From: Salegentibacter maritimus
Lineage (GTDB): Bacteria > Bacteroidota > Bacteroidia > Flavobacteriales > Flavobacteriaceae
Assembly (NCBI RefSeq): GCF_016236915.1
Contig: NZ_JAEHOK010000015.1
Location: 36,034 to 100,033, forward strand
Reading direction: 5' to 3'
Length of the DNA stretch: 64,000 nucleotides
Shown here: positions 48,080 through 56,226 of the stretch, piece after piece
Layout of the letters: every line of letters begins with the position of its first letter
Position numbering within the stretch: position 1 is the stretch's first letter
Position numbers and translations under genes: made by a program
The notes under the pieces: generated by a model
What the model saw: the letters and a program-made list of their open reading frames with translations, nothing else
What the model was told of the DNA's origin: nothing
The model's database searches: none

Positions 48080-48163
48080 CGCCAAACTGAAATTGTTTCA
48101 GGATCTAACTAATTTAGAAGATGACTTCTCGACTCCGCTCGAAGTGACACGTTCAGGTTGACG
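48080..48163. repeat. Family A palindromic repeat upstream of argG
   Basis: CGCCAAACTGAAATTGTTTC and GTTCAGGTTGACG arms, with the inner palindrome CTTCTCGACTCCGCTCGAAG. It separates the GNAT gene from argG in the operon. Confidence 0.7.
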
Positions 48164-48175
48164 ATAAGTTTAATT

Positions 48176-48811
48176 TTAATTCTCGTTTTTCTCCTTTTTA
48201 TAAAACAAGGTTTGTTTAATATTCTTCAGCCTTTTAAAGGCTTTCTTATTTAAGCTTTCTTTTTTCTGATTTTTTTGGAGCTCTTTTTTTCTTTCAGGAT
48301 CGTACATCATTCCTGTACAAAGACACATATTTCGCTCTGTTCTGGTAAGGATATCGTAATTTTTACAGGTTTGACAACCTTTCCAAAACGAATCATCGTC
48401 GGTTAATTCAGAAAAAGTTACGGGCTGGTACCCCAGTTCATAATTTATTTTCATCACGGCCAGACCGGTAGTAATCCCGAAGATCTTTGCATTGGGATAC
48501 AACTTTCTCGAATGGTCAAAGACCACTTCTTTTATTCTTTTGGCCAGTCCCTGGTTCCTAAAATTAGGGTGTACAATAAGGCCCGAGTTTGCCACATACC
48601 TGTCGTGACTCCAGGTTTCAATATAGCAGAAACCGGCAAATTCTTCACCTTCTAAGGCAATAACCGCGTTTCCCTTTTCCATTTTCCCAATGATATATTC
48701 AGGGGTTCTACGGGCAATACCTGTACCTCTAACTTTGGCAGATTCTTCTATAGTTGTACAAATAATCTCAGCATATTGAGCATGAGATTTATTAGCAATG
48801 ATAATCTTCAT
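48176..48811 (-). CDS. GNAT-family N-acyltransferase, first gene of the arginine operon
   Basis: A 211-residue GNAT protein: the acyl-CoA loop is around VHPNFRNQGLAKRIKEVV (about 78-95). A Cys cluster after the core (CQTCKNYDILTRTERNMCLC, about 149-168) looks like a metal or redox site. The C-terminus is very lysine-rich. It is the only acyl-CoA transferase in an operon that has argB, argC and argD but neither argA nor argJ, so I infer it makes N-acetyl- or N-succinylglutamate. No biochemical proof is known to me. Confidence 0.75.
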   Translation of the reverse strand: MKIIIANKSHAQYAEIICTTIEESAKVRGTGIARRTPEYIIGKMEKGNAVIALEGEEFAGFCYIETWSHDRYVANSGLIVHPNFRNQGLAKRIKEVVFDHSRKLYPNAKIFGITTGLAVMKINYELGYQPVTFSELTDDDSFWKGCQTCKNYDILTRTERNMCLCTGMMYDPERKKELQKNQKKESLNKKAFKRLKNIKQTLFYKKEKNEN

Positions 48812-48891
48812 TTGCTAAGAAATTAGTGAGAAAATAAATTTAATTTGGTCTTTTTGAAAGGGGAACCGGACTCACCTAAGTTCCATATAAA

Positions 48892-48996
48892 TTATACACG
48901 CACAAACGTGCGACGCGGGAAGCGGCGGCGAATAACTATATTTTCAGAAGCAATTCTGAAATTAAATTTGGATAGTATGTTTTGTAAATCTTTCAA
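48892..48996 (-). CDS. Possible second Arg-rich leader peptide of the arg operon
   Basis: A 34-codon frame with a TTG start ends in RRRFPRRTFVRV, i.e. six Arg codons in the last twelve. It is in the same frame as the first leader peptide, and the DNA around TTCCCGCG(C/T)CGC repeats that of the first block, so part of the leader seems to be duplicated. The start is uncertain and no initiation signal is visible. Close before its stop lies a hairpin CGCAC-GTTT-GTGCG. Confidence 0.3.
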   Translation of the reverse strand: MKDLQNILSKFNFRIASENIVIRRRFPRRTFVRV

Positions 48997-49021
48997 GGTA
49001 TAGTTAAAGTCAAATAATATT

Positions 49022-49049
49022 AAAAAAAGGAAATAACCGTATTCTTCCT
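49022..49049 (-). terminator. Terminator-like hairpin after the arg leader peptide, possible attenuator
   Basis: On the minus strand AGGAAG pairs with TTTCCT (one G-T pair) around 10 nt and is followed by seven T. Its 5' arm starts at the leader peptide stop codon. The same arm (GGAAGAA, 49042-49048) can instead pair with TTCTTCC (49065-49071) inside the peptide gene, so two exclusive structures are possible. Confidence 0.4.
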
Positions 49050-49101
49050 AGCAGCGGCGGCGCGGGAAGAAGCGAAAAACGGGAAATATTATTTTCTTCA
49101 T
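49048..49101 (-). CDS. Arginine-operon leader peptide
   Basis: A 17-residue frame, MKKIIFPVFRFFPRRRC, then TAG; an ATG three codons upstream (49110) is the alternative start. The promoter ends just before it, so it is the first frame in the transcript. Four of its last eight residues are Arg (CGC codons), as expected of a peptide that senses charged tRNA-Arg upstream of an arginine operon. A hairpin with a T tract follows directly. Inference from layout; leader peptides of this kind are established for amino-acid operons in general. Confidence 0.6.
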   Translation of the reverse strand: MKKIIFPVFRFFPRRRC

Positions 49102-49114
49102 TGAAAGCATAACG

Positions 49115-49144
49115 CAAATGTACATAATTATTTTAACCAACAAA
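49115..49144 (-). promoter_or_regulatory. Promoter of the arginine operon
   Basis: On the minus strand TTTG (49144-49141), an 18-bp spacer and TACATTTG (49122-49115). Transcription would start near 49108, giving a leader of almost 300 nt before the GNAT gene at 48811. It begins right after the ilvA stop codon with no terminator between. Confidence 0.7.
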
Positions 49145-49148
49145 ATAT

Positions 49149-50423
49149 TTATACTAAATACTGAAACAAATTAGGCTTGTCATTAAGATATTCCCCATAA
49201 AAATTATTCGCTTTCATTCTATCAAGCAAAGGTTGAAAATCTGCCGGGTCATTGAGTTCTATCCCAACAACCGCGGGAGCATTCTCCCTATGATGCTTTT
49301 TTGTGTATTCAAAATGGGTGATGTCATCATTAGGTCCCAACACCTTGTCTAAAAAATCTTTTAAAGCGCCTGCCCTTTGCGGGAAACTTATTACAAAATA
49401 ATGCTTTAAACCGGCATACAGTAAAGCACGTTCTTTAATTTCTGCTGTTCTGGTTATATCATTATTGCTACCACTAACAATACACACCACATTTTTACCT
49501 TTAATTTCTTCGGCAAATAAATCTAGTGCACTTATGGCCATTGCTCCGGCGGGTTCCACTACAATGGCATCCTGGTTATATAAATCGAGGATAGTTTGGC
49601 AAATCTTGCCTTCCGGAACCGTGATCATTTTATCCAGGTTCTCTTTACAAATTTCGAAATTACGGCTACCAACTTTTTGTACTGCGGCTCCATCTACAAA
49701 ACGTTCTATAGACTCCAGTTCTACTAATTTCCCTTCTTTTAAAGAGGTTGTCATAGATGCTGCTCCCTGGGGTTCCACACCTATAATTTTAGTACTGGGG
49801 GAAATCTCTTTAAACATAGAAGAAAGCCCGGCCAATAAACCACCTCCACCCAGTGGGGCGAAAACATAATCTATAGGTTCATTTGCCTGTTCTAATATTT
49901 CGAGACCAATAGTAGCCTGTCCTTCAATAACCTTTTCATCATCAAAAGGATGAATAAATACAAGACCAAATTTCTCGGCATGTTTCATAGAACTCTTAAA
50001 AGAGTCATCAAAAGTATCGCCTTTAAGTACCACTTCTACCCAATCTCCTCCAAACATCTTAGTTTGATCTACTTTTTGTTTGGGTGTAGTAATTGGCATA
50101 TAAATCACGCCCTTTGCCTGCAACTTATTGCAGGCAAAAGCAACACCTTGCGCGTGATTTCCTGCGCTGGCACAAATAACCCCTTTATCCAACTGCTGCT
50201 TTGGCAAGCTTGAAATCTTATTATAAGCTCCGCGTATTTTATAGGAACGAACTTGTTGCAAGTCTTCTCTCTTCAACATTACATTGGCCGAAAACTTCTT
50301 GCTATACGTAAAAGATGGTGTTAAAGGTGTCTTTACAACCACTTTAGAGATACGCTCTACCGCTTCTTTTACAGCTTTTAATTGAGGTTTGTATATTTTT
50401 TTATCTGCCAGCAAAATATCCAT
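49149..50423 (-). CDS. ilvA: IlvA, threonine ammonia-lyase
   Basis: PLP enzyme that deaminates threonine to 2-oxobutanoate for isoleucine. It has 424 residues: the PLP Lys is in RSYKIRGAYNKIS, phosphate loop PLGGGGLLAG, and one ACT-like domain at about 335-424 (FVISFPQRAGALKDFLDKVLG), where isoleucine may bind. It is the last gene of the ilv operon, 2 bp after ilvC. Confidence 0.95.
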   Translation of the reverse strand: MDILLADKKIYKPQLKAVKEAVERISKVVVKTPLTPSFTYSKKFSANVMLKREDLQQVRSYKIRGAYNKISSLPKQQLDKGVICASAGNHAQGVAFACNKLQAKGVIYMPITTPKQKVDQTKMFGGDWVEVVLKGDTFDDSFKSSMKHAEKFGLVFIHPFDDEKVIEGQATIGLEILEQANEPIDYVFAPLGGGGLLAGLSSMFKEISPSTKIIGVEPQGAASMTTSLKEGKLVELESIERFVDGAAVQKVGSRNFEICKENLDKMITVPEGKICQTILDLYNQDAIVVEPAGAMAISALDLFAEEIKGKNVVCIVSGSNNDITRTAEIKERALLYAGLKHYFVISFPQRAGALKDFLDKVLGPNDDITHFEYTKKHHRENAPAVVGIELNDPADFQPLLDRMKANNFYGEYLNDKPNLFQYLV

Positions 50424-50425
50424 AT

Positions 50426-51901
50426 TTATTCGTGTATTCTTTTCATTGCGGTCATTGCTTTTCGCAATCTTCCACCTACTTTTTCTACCGGATGTTGTCT
50501 AATGCCATCATTAACAGCAATAAGCTCCTGGTTATCTACCCCGGTATATTCGGTCCCAAAAGAATGGCCAATCACCTCTTTTGGTAAGGCATTTACATAA
50601 TCTTTAATAAGCGGTTTTGCCGAATGGTCAAATAAATAACAACCGTATTCTGCCGTATCGGAAATGATCCTATTCATTTCAAATAATTTCTTTCTGGCTA
50701 TAGTGTTGGCAATTAGTGGAGTTTCATGCAAAGATTCGTAATAAGCAGAATCTGCAATAATACCGGCTTCAACCATAGTTTCAAAAGCTAATTCTACTCC
50801 AGATTTTACAAAGGCTACCAATAGCACCCCTTTATCAAAATATTCCTGCTCCTTTATTTCTTCTGAAGTGGCTTCAGATTTTTCAAAAGCAGTTTCACCG
50901 GTTGCTGCTCGCCACTCCAGTAATTCCTTATCATTATTCCCCCAATCTTCCATCATTCTACTGCTAAAAGCTCCAGAGATAATATCGTCCATATGTTTTT
51001 GAAAAAGCGGACGCATTAATTTCTTCAGTTCTTCTGAAATTTCATTAGCCTTAATCTTAGCAGGATTTGAAAGCCTATCCATCATATTGGTAATACCACC
51101 GTGCTTTAAGGCTTCAGTAATAGTTTCCCATCCATATTGAATAAGTTTTGAAGCATATGAAGGCTCTACACCTTCAGCTACCATTTTATCATAACTTAAG
51201 ATAGAACCTGTTTGCAGCAATCCGCATAAAATGGTTTGCTCTCCCATTAAATCAGATTTTACCTCGGCAACAAACGAAGATTCTAAAACCCCGGCACGGT
51301 CTCCACCGGTAGCCACAGCATAAGCTTTAGCCCATTCGAAACCGATTCCCTGCGGATCGTTTTCAGGATGTACCGCTATTAAAGTAGGAACACCGAAACC
51401 TCTTTTATATTCTTCCCTCACTTCACTTCCCGGGCATTTAGGGGCTACCATAATTACGGTAATATCTTCCCTAATTTTCATTCCCTCTTCCACGATATTA
51501 AATCCGTGGGAATAAGAAAGTACCGCATTTTTTTTGATATGTGGCTGAATAGCCTTTATAACTGAAGTATGTTGCTTATCTGGTGTTAGGTTAATTACCA
51601 AATCGGCTTTAGGAATTAATTCTTCATAAGTTCCTACCTCAAAATTATTCTCTGAAGCATTTTTAAAAGACTGGCGTTTCTCCTTAATGGCACCTTCGCG
51701 CAGGGCATAGGAAATATCCAGGCCGCTATCGCGCATATTTAAACCCTGGTTAAGGCCTTGTGCGCCACAGCCAACTATTACTATTTTTTTTCCTTTTAAA
51801 GCAGCCACTCCATCGCTGAATTCATCGCTATTCATAAACCTACAGGTTCCCAGCTGGGCTAATTGTTCACGTAAAGAAAGACTGTTAAAATAATTCGTCA
51901 T
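50426..51901 (-). CDS. ilvC: IlvC, ketol-acid reductoisomerase, long (class II) form
   Basis: Converts acetolactate or acetohydroxybutyrate to the dihydroxy acids with NADPH. From the ATG at 51901 it has 491 residues, the same length as the E. coli class II enzyme, and is strikingly like it ([40 protein letters not shown]). The duplicated C-terminal knotted domain is complete. Class II in a flavobacterium suggests old inheritance or transfer of the E. coli type. Confidence 0.97.
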   Translation of the reverse strand: MTNYFNSLSLREQLAQLGTCRFMNSDEFSDGVAALKGKKIVIVGCGAQGLNQGLNMRDSGLDISYALREGAIKEKRQSFKNASENNFEVGTYEELIPKADLVINLTPDKQHTSVIKAIQPHIKKNAVLSYSHGFNIVEEGMKIREDITVIMVAPKCPGSEVREEYKRGFGVPTLIAVHPENDPQGIGFEWAKAYAVATGGDRAGVLESSFVAEVKSDLMGEQTILCGLLQTGSILSYDKMVAEGVEPSYASKLIQYGWETITEALKHGGITNMMDRLSNPAKIKANEISEELKKLMRPLFQKHMDDIISGAFSSRMMEDWGNNDKELLEWRAATGETAFEKSEATSEEIKEQEYFDKGVLLVAFVKSGVELAFETMVEAGIIADSAYYESLHETPLIANTIARKKLFEMNRIISDTAEYGCYLFDHSAKPLIKDYVNALPKEVIGHSFGTEYTGVDNQELIAVNDGIRQHPVEKVGGRLRKAMTAMKRIHE

Positions 51902-51910
51902 CACTTTTAT

Positions 51911-52441
51911 TTAATTGGTTGTATCAAATTGTTCTAAAATATTCGAAATCTGCATTTCATTTTTGGTTACCGCAATAGTACCCGAACGTACAAACTGCAT
52001 CAAACCATAAGGCTTTAATTTTTCATAAAGGTTATCGGTTTCGTGACGTTTTCCGGTTTTTTCAATCACAAAAAACTTTGGGGTAACCGTTACAATTCTT
52101 GCATTAGATTCTTTTATAAAATCCTGTATATTAAGATCTTCCACAAATTCTGCCGAATTTATCTTATAAAGCGCAGTCTCCTGGTAGATCATTTCCTTAT
52201 CGGTATGATAAAAAGCTTTAATTACTTCTATTTGCTTTTCTATTTGCCCCACGATCTTTTTTACCTGTTCTTCTGTAACCTGCACCACAATTATAAATCG
52301 CATAACCCCATTCACCTCACTTCTGGAGGCAGTTATACTTTCTATATTGATATGTCTTCGCTGAAAAATAGCAGCAATACGACTTAAAAGGCCGATATTG
52401 TTTTCGGTATAAACCGAAACAGTAAAATTCTTCTTTTCCAT
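51911..52441 (-). CDS. ilvN: IlvN/IlvH, acetolactate synthase small subunit
   Basis: Regulatory subunit with an N-terminal ACT domain (FTVSVYTENNIGLLSRIAAIFQRRHINIESI), which binds valine in known enzymes, and a C-terminal domain. It has 176 residues. Its start overlaps the end of ilvB by 1 bp; ilvC follows after 9 bp. Confidence 0.95.
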   Translation of the reverse strand: MEKKNFTVSVYTENNIGLLSRIAAIFQRRHINIESITASRSEVNGVMRFIIVVQVTEEQVKKIVGQIEKQIEVIKAFYHTDKEMIYQETALYKINSAEFVEDLNIQDFIKESNARIVTVTPKFFVIEKTGKRHETDNLYEKLKPYGLMQFVRSGTIAVTKNEMQISNILEQFDTTN

Positions 52442-54174
52442 TACTCTAATCTTATATCTGAAACTGAAGCCCCGGTTGGAACCATTGGGAAAACATTTTC
52501 TTCCTGTTCAACTTTTACTTCAAGGAAATAAGCTTCATCTGATTCCATCATTTCCTTAACCGCATCTTTTAAATTTGCCCGTTCACTTACCTGCCTGGCT
52601 TTAATATGATATCCTTTGGCAATAGTTATAAAATCGGGGTTAATCATTTCTGTAGAAGCGTAACGTTTTTCAAAAAACAACTGTTGCCATTGTCTCACCA
52701 TTCCCAAAAAGTCGTTATTTAATACAACTATCTTTACGGGAACTTTCGTTTGAAAAATGGTTCCTAATTCCTGTATGGTCATTTGGTAACCACCATCTCC
52801 AATTATAGCTACCACGTCTCGTTTGGGCGCACCCATTTTAGCTCCAATAGCTGCCGGTAATGCAAAGCCCATAGTTCCCAATCCGCCAGAAGTCACATTA
52901 CTTCGGGTTTGATTAAATTTTGTATATCTACAGGTTGCCATTTGATGCTGCCCCACATCTGAAACCACTACAGCGTTTCCATTTGAACAGGTGTTTATTT
53001 CATCAATAACTTCCGCCATTCCTATTTTACCCCGTTCAGCATTCAAATCGTTTTTTATAACCTTATCAAATTCAATTTTATAATGCTCTTTGAACCTTTG
53101 GTGCCAGGCTTCGTGTTTATTAGGTTTTAAATGTTCCAATAAAACTCTAAGGGTTTCATTTACATTTCCTAAAACAGGAATATCGGCATAAACATTTTTA
53201 TTGATTTCGGCAGGATCTATTTCAAAATGAATCACTTTTGCCTGCTTCGCATATTTCTCTAAATTTCCGGTAACCCTATCATCAAATCGCATCCCAATAG
53301 CGATTAAGACATCGCACTCATTGGTTAGTACATTAGGACCATAATTACCATGCATTCCTACCATCCCTACATTAAGTGGATGATCTGTTGGAAGAGCCGA
53401 AAGACCCAAAATTGTCCATGCAGCCGGCACGCCCGACTTTTCCACTACTTGTTTAAAAAGTTCTTCTGCACCCCCTAGAATTACTCCCTGACCAAAAACA
53501 ATCATCGGTCTTTTGGCATTATTAATGGCCTGGGCAGCTTTTTCAATTTGGTTAGGGTCTATTTTAGGAATAGGCTTATAACTTCTAATTCCTGAACATT
53601 TTTTATACGAAAAATCCAGACTTGCAAACTGTGCATCTTTAGTGATGTCTATCAATACCGGTCCCGGTCTTCCAGATCGGGCTATAAAAAAAGCCTTTGC
53701 CAAAACTTCAGGAATTTCTTCTGCTCTGGTAATTTGGTAATTCCACTTGGTAATAGGGGTAGAAATTCCAATAATATCGGTTTCCTGAAAAGCATCACTT
53801 CCTAATAAATGAGACCCTACCTGCCCGGTAATACATACCATTGGGGTAGAATCTATTTGTGCATCTGCAATTCCAGTGACCAGGTTGGTGGCACCCGGTC
53901 CCGATGTTGCCATAGCAACACCTACCTTTCCGCTTACCCTTGCATAGCCTTGCGCTGCGTGAGTTGCAGCCTGCTCGTGACGGGTAAGGACGTGGTGAAT
54001 TTGTTTCTGATATTTATACAATTCATCATAAACGGGCATAATTGCTCCGCCGGGATAGCCGTAAAGCGTATCCACTCCTTCCTCCAACAAACATTTTATC
54101 ACCGCTTCAGCTCCTGAAACTGTGGTTGTTTTTGGAGAAGCTGTTTTCTCGAAACTAGCTGTTTTAACTTCCAT
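52441..54174 (-). CDS. ilvB: IlvB, acetolactate synthase large subunit
   Basis: Thiamine-diphosphate catalytic subunit, 577 residues. Seen: GAEAVIKCLLEEGVDTLYGYPGGAIMPVYD (catalytic Glu follows at LTRHEQAATHAAQGYAR), SGPGATNLVTGIADA, and the TPP motif VAIIGDGGYQMTIQELGTIFQ with VVLNNDFLGMVRQWQ. It forms the enzyme with IlvN. Confidence 0.97.
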   Translation of the reverse strand: MEVKTASFEKTASPKTTTVSGAEAVIKCLLEEGVDTLYGYPGGAIMPVYDELYKYQKQIHHVLTRHEQAATHAAQGYARVSGKVGVAMATSGPGATNLVTGIADAQIDSTPMVCITGQVGSHLLGSDAFQETDIIGISTPITKWNYQITRAEEIPEVLAKAFFIARSGRPGPVLIDITKDAQFASLDFSYKKCSGIRSYKPIPKIDPNQIEKAAQAINNAKRPMIVFGQGVILGGAEELFKQVVEKSGVPAAWTILGLSALPTDHPLNVGMVGMHGNYGPNVLTNECDVLIAIGMRFDDRVTGNLEKYAKQAKVIHFEIDPAEINKNVYADIPVLGNVNETLRVLLEHLKPNKHEAWHQRFKEHYKIEFDKVIKNDLNAERGKIGMAEVIDEINTCSNGNAVVVSDVGQHQMATCRYTKFNQTRSNVTSGGLGTMGFALPAAIGAKMGAPKRDVVAIIGDGGYQMTIQELGTIFQTKVPVKIVVLNNDFLGMVRQWQQLFFEKRYASTEMINPDFITIAKGYHIKARQVSERANLKDAVKEMMESDEAYFLEVKVEQEENVFPMVPTGASVSDIRLE

Positions 54175-54185
54175 AATTCACCTAA

Positions 54186-55859
54186 TTAAAATTCATCGGT
54201 AACGCAGCCCTGTGAGGCCGAAGAAACCGTTCTTGCGTATTTATAGAGCACACCCTTGTTAAATTTTAAATCGGGGGCTTTCCAGTTTTCTTTTCTTTTC
54301 TTTATTTCTTCTGCTGAAAGTGCCACATCAATTTTATTGCTTTCGGCATTTATTGTAATCTCATCTCCATCTTTCAAAAATGCCAGTAATCCACCCTCTT
54401 GCGCTTCAGGAGTAATATGGCCAACAACAAAACCGTGGGTTCCTCCAGAAAATCTTCCATCGGTAATCAAGGCTACGTCTTTACCAAGTTTTGCCCCCAT
54501 AATTGCAGAAGTAGGCTTCAACATTTCAGGCATTCCGGGACCTCCTTTGGGCCCTTCGTACCTAATGACGACCACATCGCCTTTTTTTACTTTTCCTTCA
54601 GAAATTCCATCGTTAGCTTCATACTCACTATCAAATACTTTAGCTGTTCCGGTAAATTCCAAACCTTCTTTTCCCGTAATTTTTGCAACCGACCCCTTTT
54701 CTGCCAGATTCCCATAAAGAATCCTAATATGCCCGGTTTTCTTAATTGGGTTATCTAATGGCCTAAACACATCCTGCCCTTCTTCCATATCGGGAACATC
54801 GGCTAAGTTTTCGGCAAGGGTTTTTCCGGTTACCGTAAGGCAATCGCCATGAAGCATATCATGTTTCAACATATATTTTAGAACCGCCGGAATCCCGCCA
54901 ATTCTATGTACATCTTCCATAGCATATTTCCCACTTGGCTTTAAATCGGCCAAAAACGGGGTACTGTCACATATTTTCTCAAAATCTGTTAAGCTAAAAT
55001 CTACTTCAGCCGATTTCGCTATAGCCAAAAAGTGCAGCACCGCATTGGTAGAACCGCCCAATACTGTAAGTAAACGAATAGCATTTTCAAGCGATTTACG
55101 CGTTACAATATCACGAGGCTTTATATCTTTCTCTATAAGCAATCGCACGGCTTTACCGGCTTCTTCACTTTCTGCTTTCTTTTCTTCCCCTTCGGCAGGG
55201 TTAGAAGAATTATAAGGCAAGGCCATTCCCAGAGCTTCAATAGCAGAAGCCATGGTATTGGCGGTATACATCCCGCCACAAGCACCTGCACCAGGGCAGG
55301 CTTTTTCTATAATACTATCGTATTCTTCCTTATCTATATCGCCGGCAGTTTTTGCTCCCCAGGCTTCAAAAGCTGAAACTACATCCAGTTTCTTTCCGTT
55401 ATGGCATCCGGAAGCAATTGTACCGCCATACACTAAAATAGCTGGTCTATTAATTCTCAACATCGCCATTAATGCACCGGGCATATTTTTATCGCAGCCT
55501 ACCACCGTAATCAATGCGTCATAAGACATCGCGTGAATTACCGTTTCCATAGAATCTGCTATAATATCACGAGACGGCAGTGAGTAGCGCATACCCGGGG
55601 TACCCATGGAGATCCCATCGCTAACACCAATAGTATTAAAAATTAAACCAACCAGTTCATTCTCATTTGCTCCTTTTTTAACCAGCTTAGCTAAATCGTT
55701 AAGATGCATATTGCAGGGATTACCTTCATAACCTGTACTGGCTATTCCTACAAAAGGCTTTTTAAAATCTTCTTTGGTTAATCCTATAGCGTGCAACATG
55801 GCTTGTGATGCCGGTTGCGAATCACTTTGTGTTAATATTTTGCTATATTTATTGTACAT
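54186..55859 (-). CDS. ilvD: IlvD, dihydroxy-acid dehydratase
   Basis: Iron-sulfur dehydratase that makes the branched-chain 2-oxo acids. It has 557 residues. Cluster Cys residues lie in [26 protein letters not shown] and [16 protein letters not shown]. It is the first gene of the ilv operon, preceded by a leader of about 330 nt with an attenuator. Confidence 0.97.
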   Translation of the reverse strand: MYNKYSKILTQSDSQPASQAMLHAIGLTKEDFKKPFVGIASTGYEGNPCNMHLNDLAKLVKKGANENELVGLIFNTIGVSDGISMGTPGMRYSLPSRDIIADSMETVIHAMSYDALITVVGCDKNMPGALMAMLRINRPAILVYGGTIASGCHNGKKLDVVSAFEAWGAKTAGDIDKEEYDSIIEKACPGAGACGGMYTANTMASAIEALGMALPYNSSNPAEGEEKKAESEEAGKAVRLLIEKDIKPRDIVTRKSLENAIRLLTVLGGSTNAVLHFLAIAKSAEVDFSLTDFEKICDSTPFLADLKPSGKYAMEDVHRIGGIPAVLKYMLKHDMLHGDCLTVTGKTLAENLADVPDMEEGQDVFRPLDNPIKKTGHIRILYGNLAEKGSVAKITGKEGLEFTGTAKVFDSEYEANDGISEGKVKKGDVVVIRYEGPKGGPGMPEMLKPTSAIMGAKLGKDVALITDGRFSGGTHGFVVGHITPEAQEGGLLAFLKDGDEITINAESNKIDVALSAEEIKKRKENWKAPDLKFNKGVLYKYARTVSSASQGCVTDEF

Positions 55860-56059
55860 ATATTAAGCTATATCTTATTTATAAAATTAAAAGTACTTTC
55901 CTCTTTAGTTTATAGTGATGTATTCACGACTTCAAACCTATTTCCGTGACCAAGCAAATAGTTTTAATGAACTGTATATCATACAATTATACTTTATTTT
56001 ATTACGATTGCTGAATTCACGTTTTTTTTCATAATTTTCTATTTACCTCATATCAACGC
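55860..56059 (-). other. Distal part of the ilv leader
   Basis: About 200 nt between the attenuator terminator and ilvD, AT-rich. It contains a 12-codon frame with ATG at 56032 (MKKNVNSAIVIK) that has no sign of use. No second promoter was recognised. Confidence 0.4.
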
Positions 56060-56087
56060 AAAAAAAAACCATCCCGGAAGGATGGTT
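56060..56087 (-). terminator. Attenuator terminator of the ilv operon
   Basis: On the minus strand AACCATCC-TTCCG-GGATGGTT forms a perfect 8-bp stem followed by a run of T. It lies 31 nt after the leader peptide stop and 200 nt before ilvD. CCGGAA (56112-56117) just after the peptide can pair with TTCCGG of this hairpin, a candidate antiterminator. Confidence 0.88.
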
Positions 56088-56117
56088 CTTGCTTTTATAA
56101 TGCACATCAATTCCGGA

Positions 56118-56186
56118 TCAAATTCCCAGGGGGAAAATAATCTCGACAATAATTGACGTATTACTATTTTTATTTATTCTTTGCAT
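56118..56186 (-). CDS. ilvL: ilv leader peptide
   Basis: A 22-codon frame from the ATG at 56186 to a TGA, beginning MQRINKNSNT and ending SIIVEIIFPLGI. Six codons are Ile, with one Val and one Leu, and they cluster in the last twelve positions, where a ribosome short of charged tRNA would stall. A promoter lies directly upstream, a strong terminator directly downstream, and the ilv genes next. The layout is that of a classic branched-chain attenuator. Confidence 0.8.
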   Translation of the reverse strand: MQRINKNSNTSIIVEIIFPLGI

Positions 56187-56192
56187 CTTGAC

Positions 56193-56223
56193 CAAAAGTA
56201 ATCTTTTTTAAAAACAAACCAAA
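56193..56223 (-). promoter_or_regulatory. Promoter of the ilv operon
   Basis: On the minus strand TTTG (56223-56220), a 19-bp spacer and TACTTTTG (56200-56193). The -33 box lies between the GNAT-nitrilase stop and the leader peptide. It places the start site near 56186, so the leader peptide gene has a very short or no 5' untranslated part. Confidence 0.7.
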
Positions 56224-56226
56224 TTT

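Noticed and set aside
48892..49110. Read-through of the leader TAG to make one long Arg-rich peptide
   Set aside because: The frame does stay open after the TAG, but there is no sign of a recoding element. Two separate blocks or a duplicated sensor is simpler.
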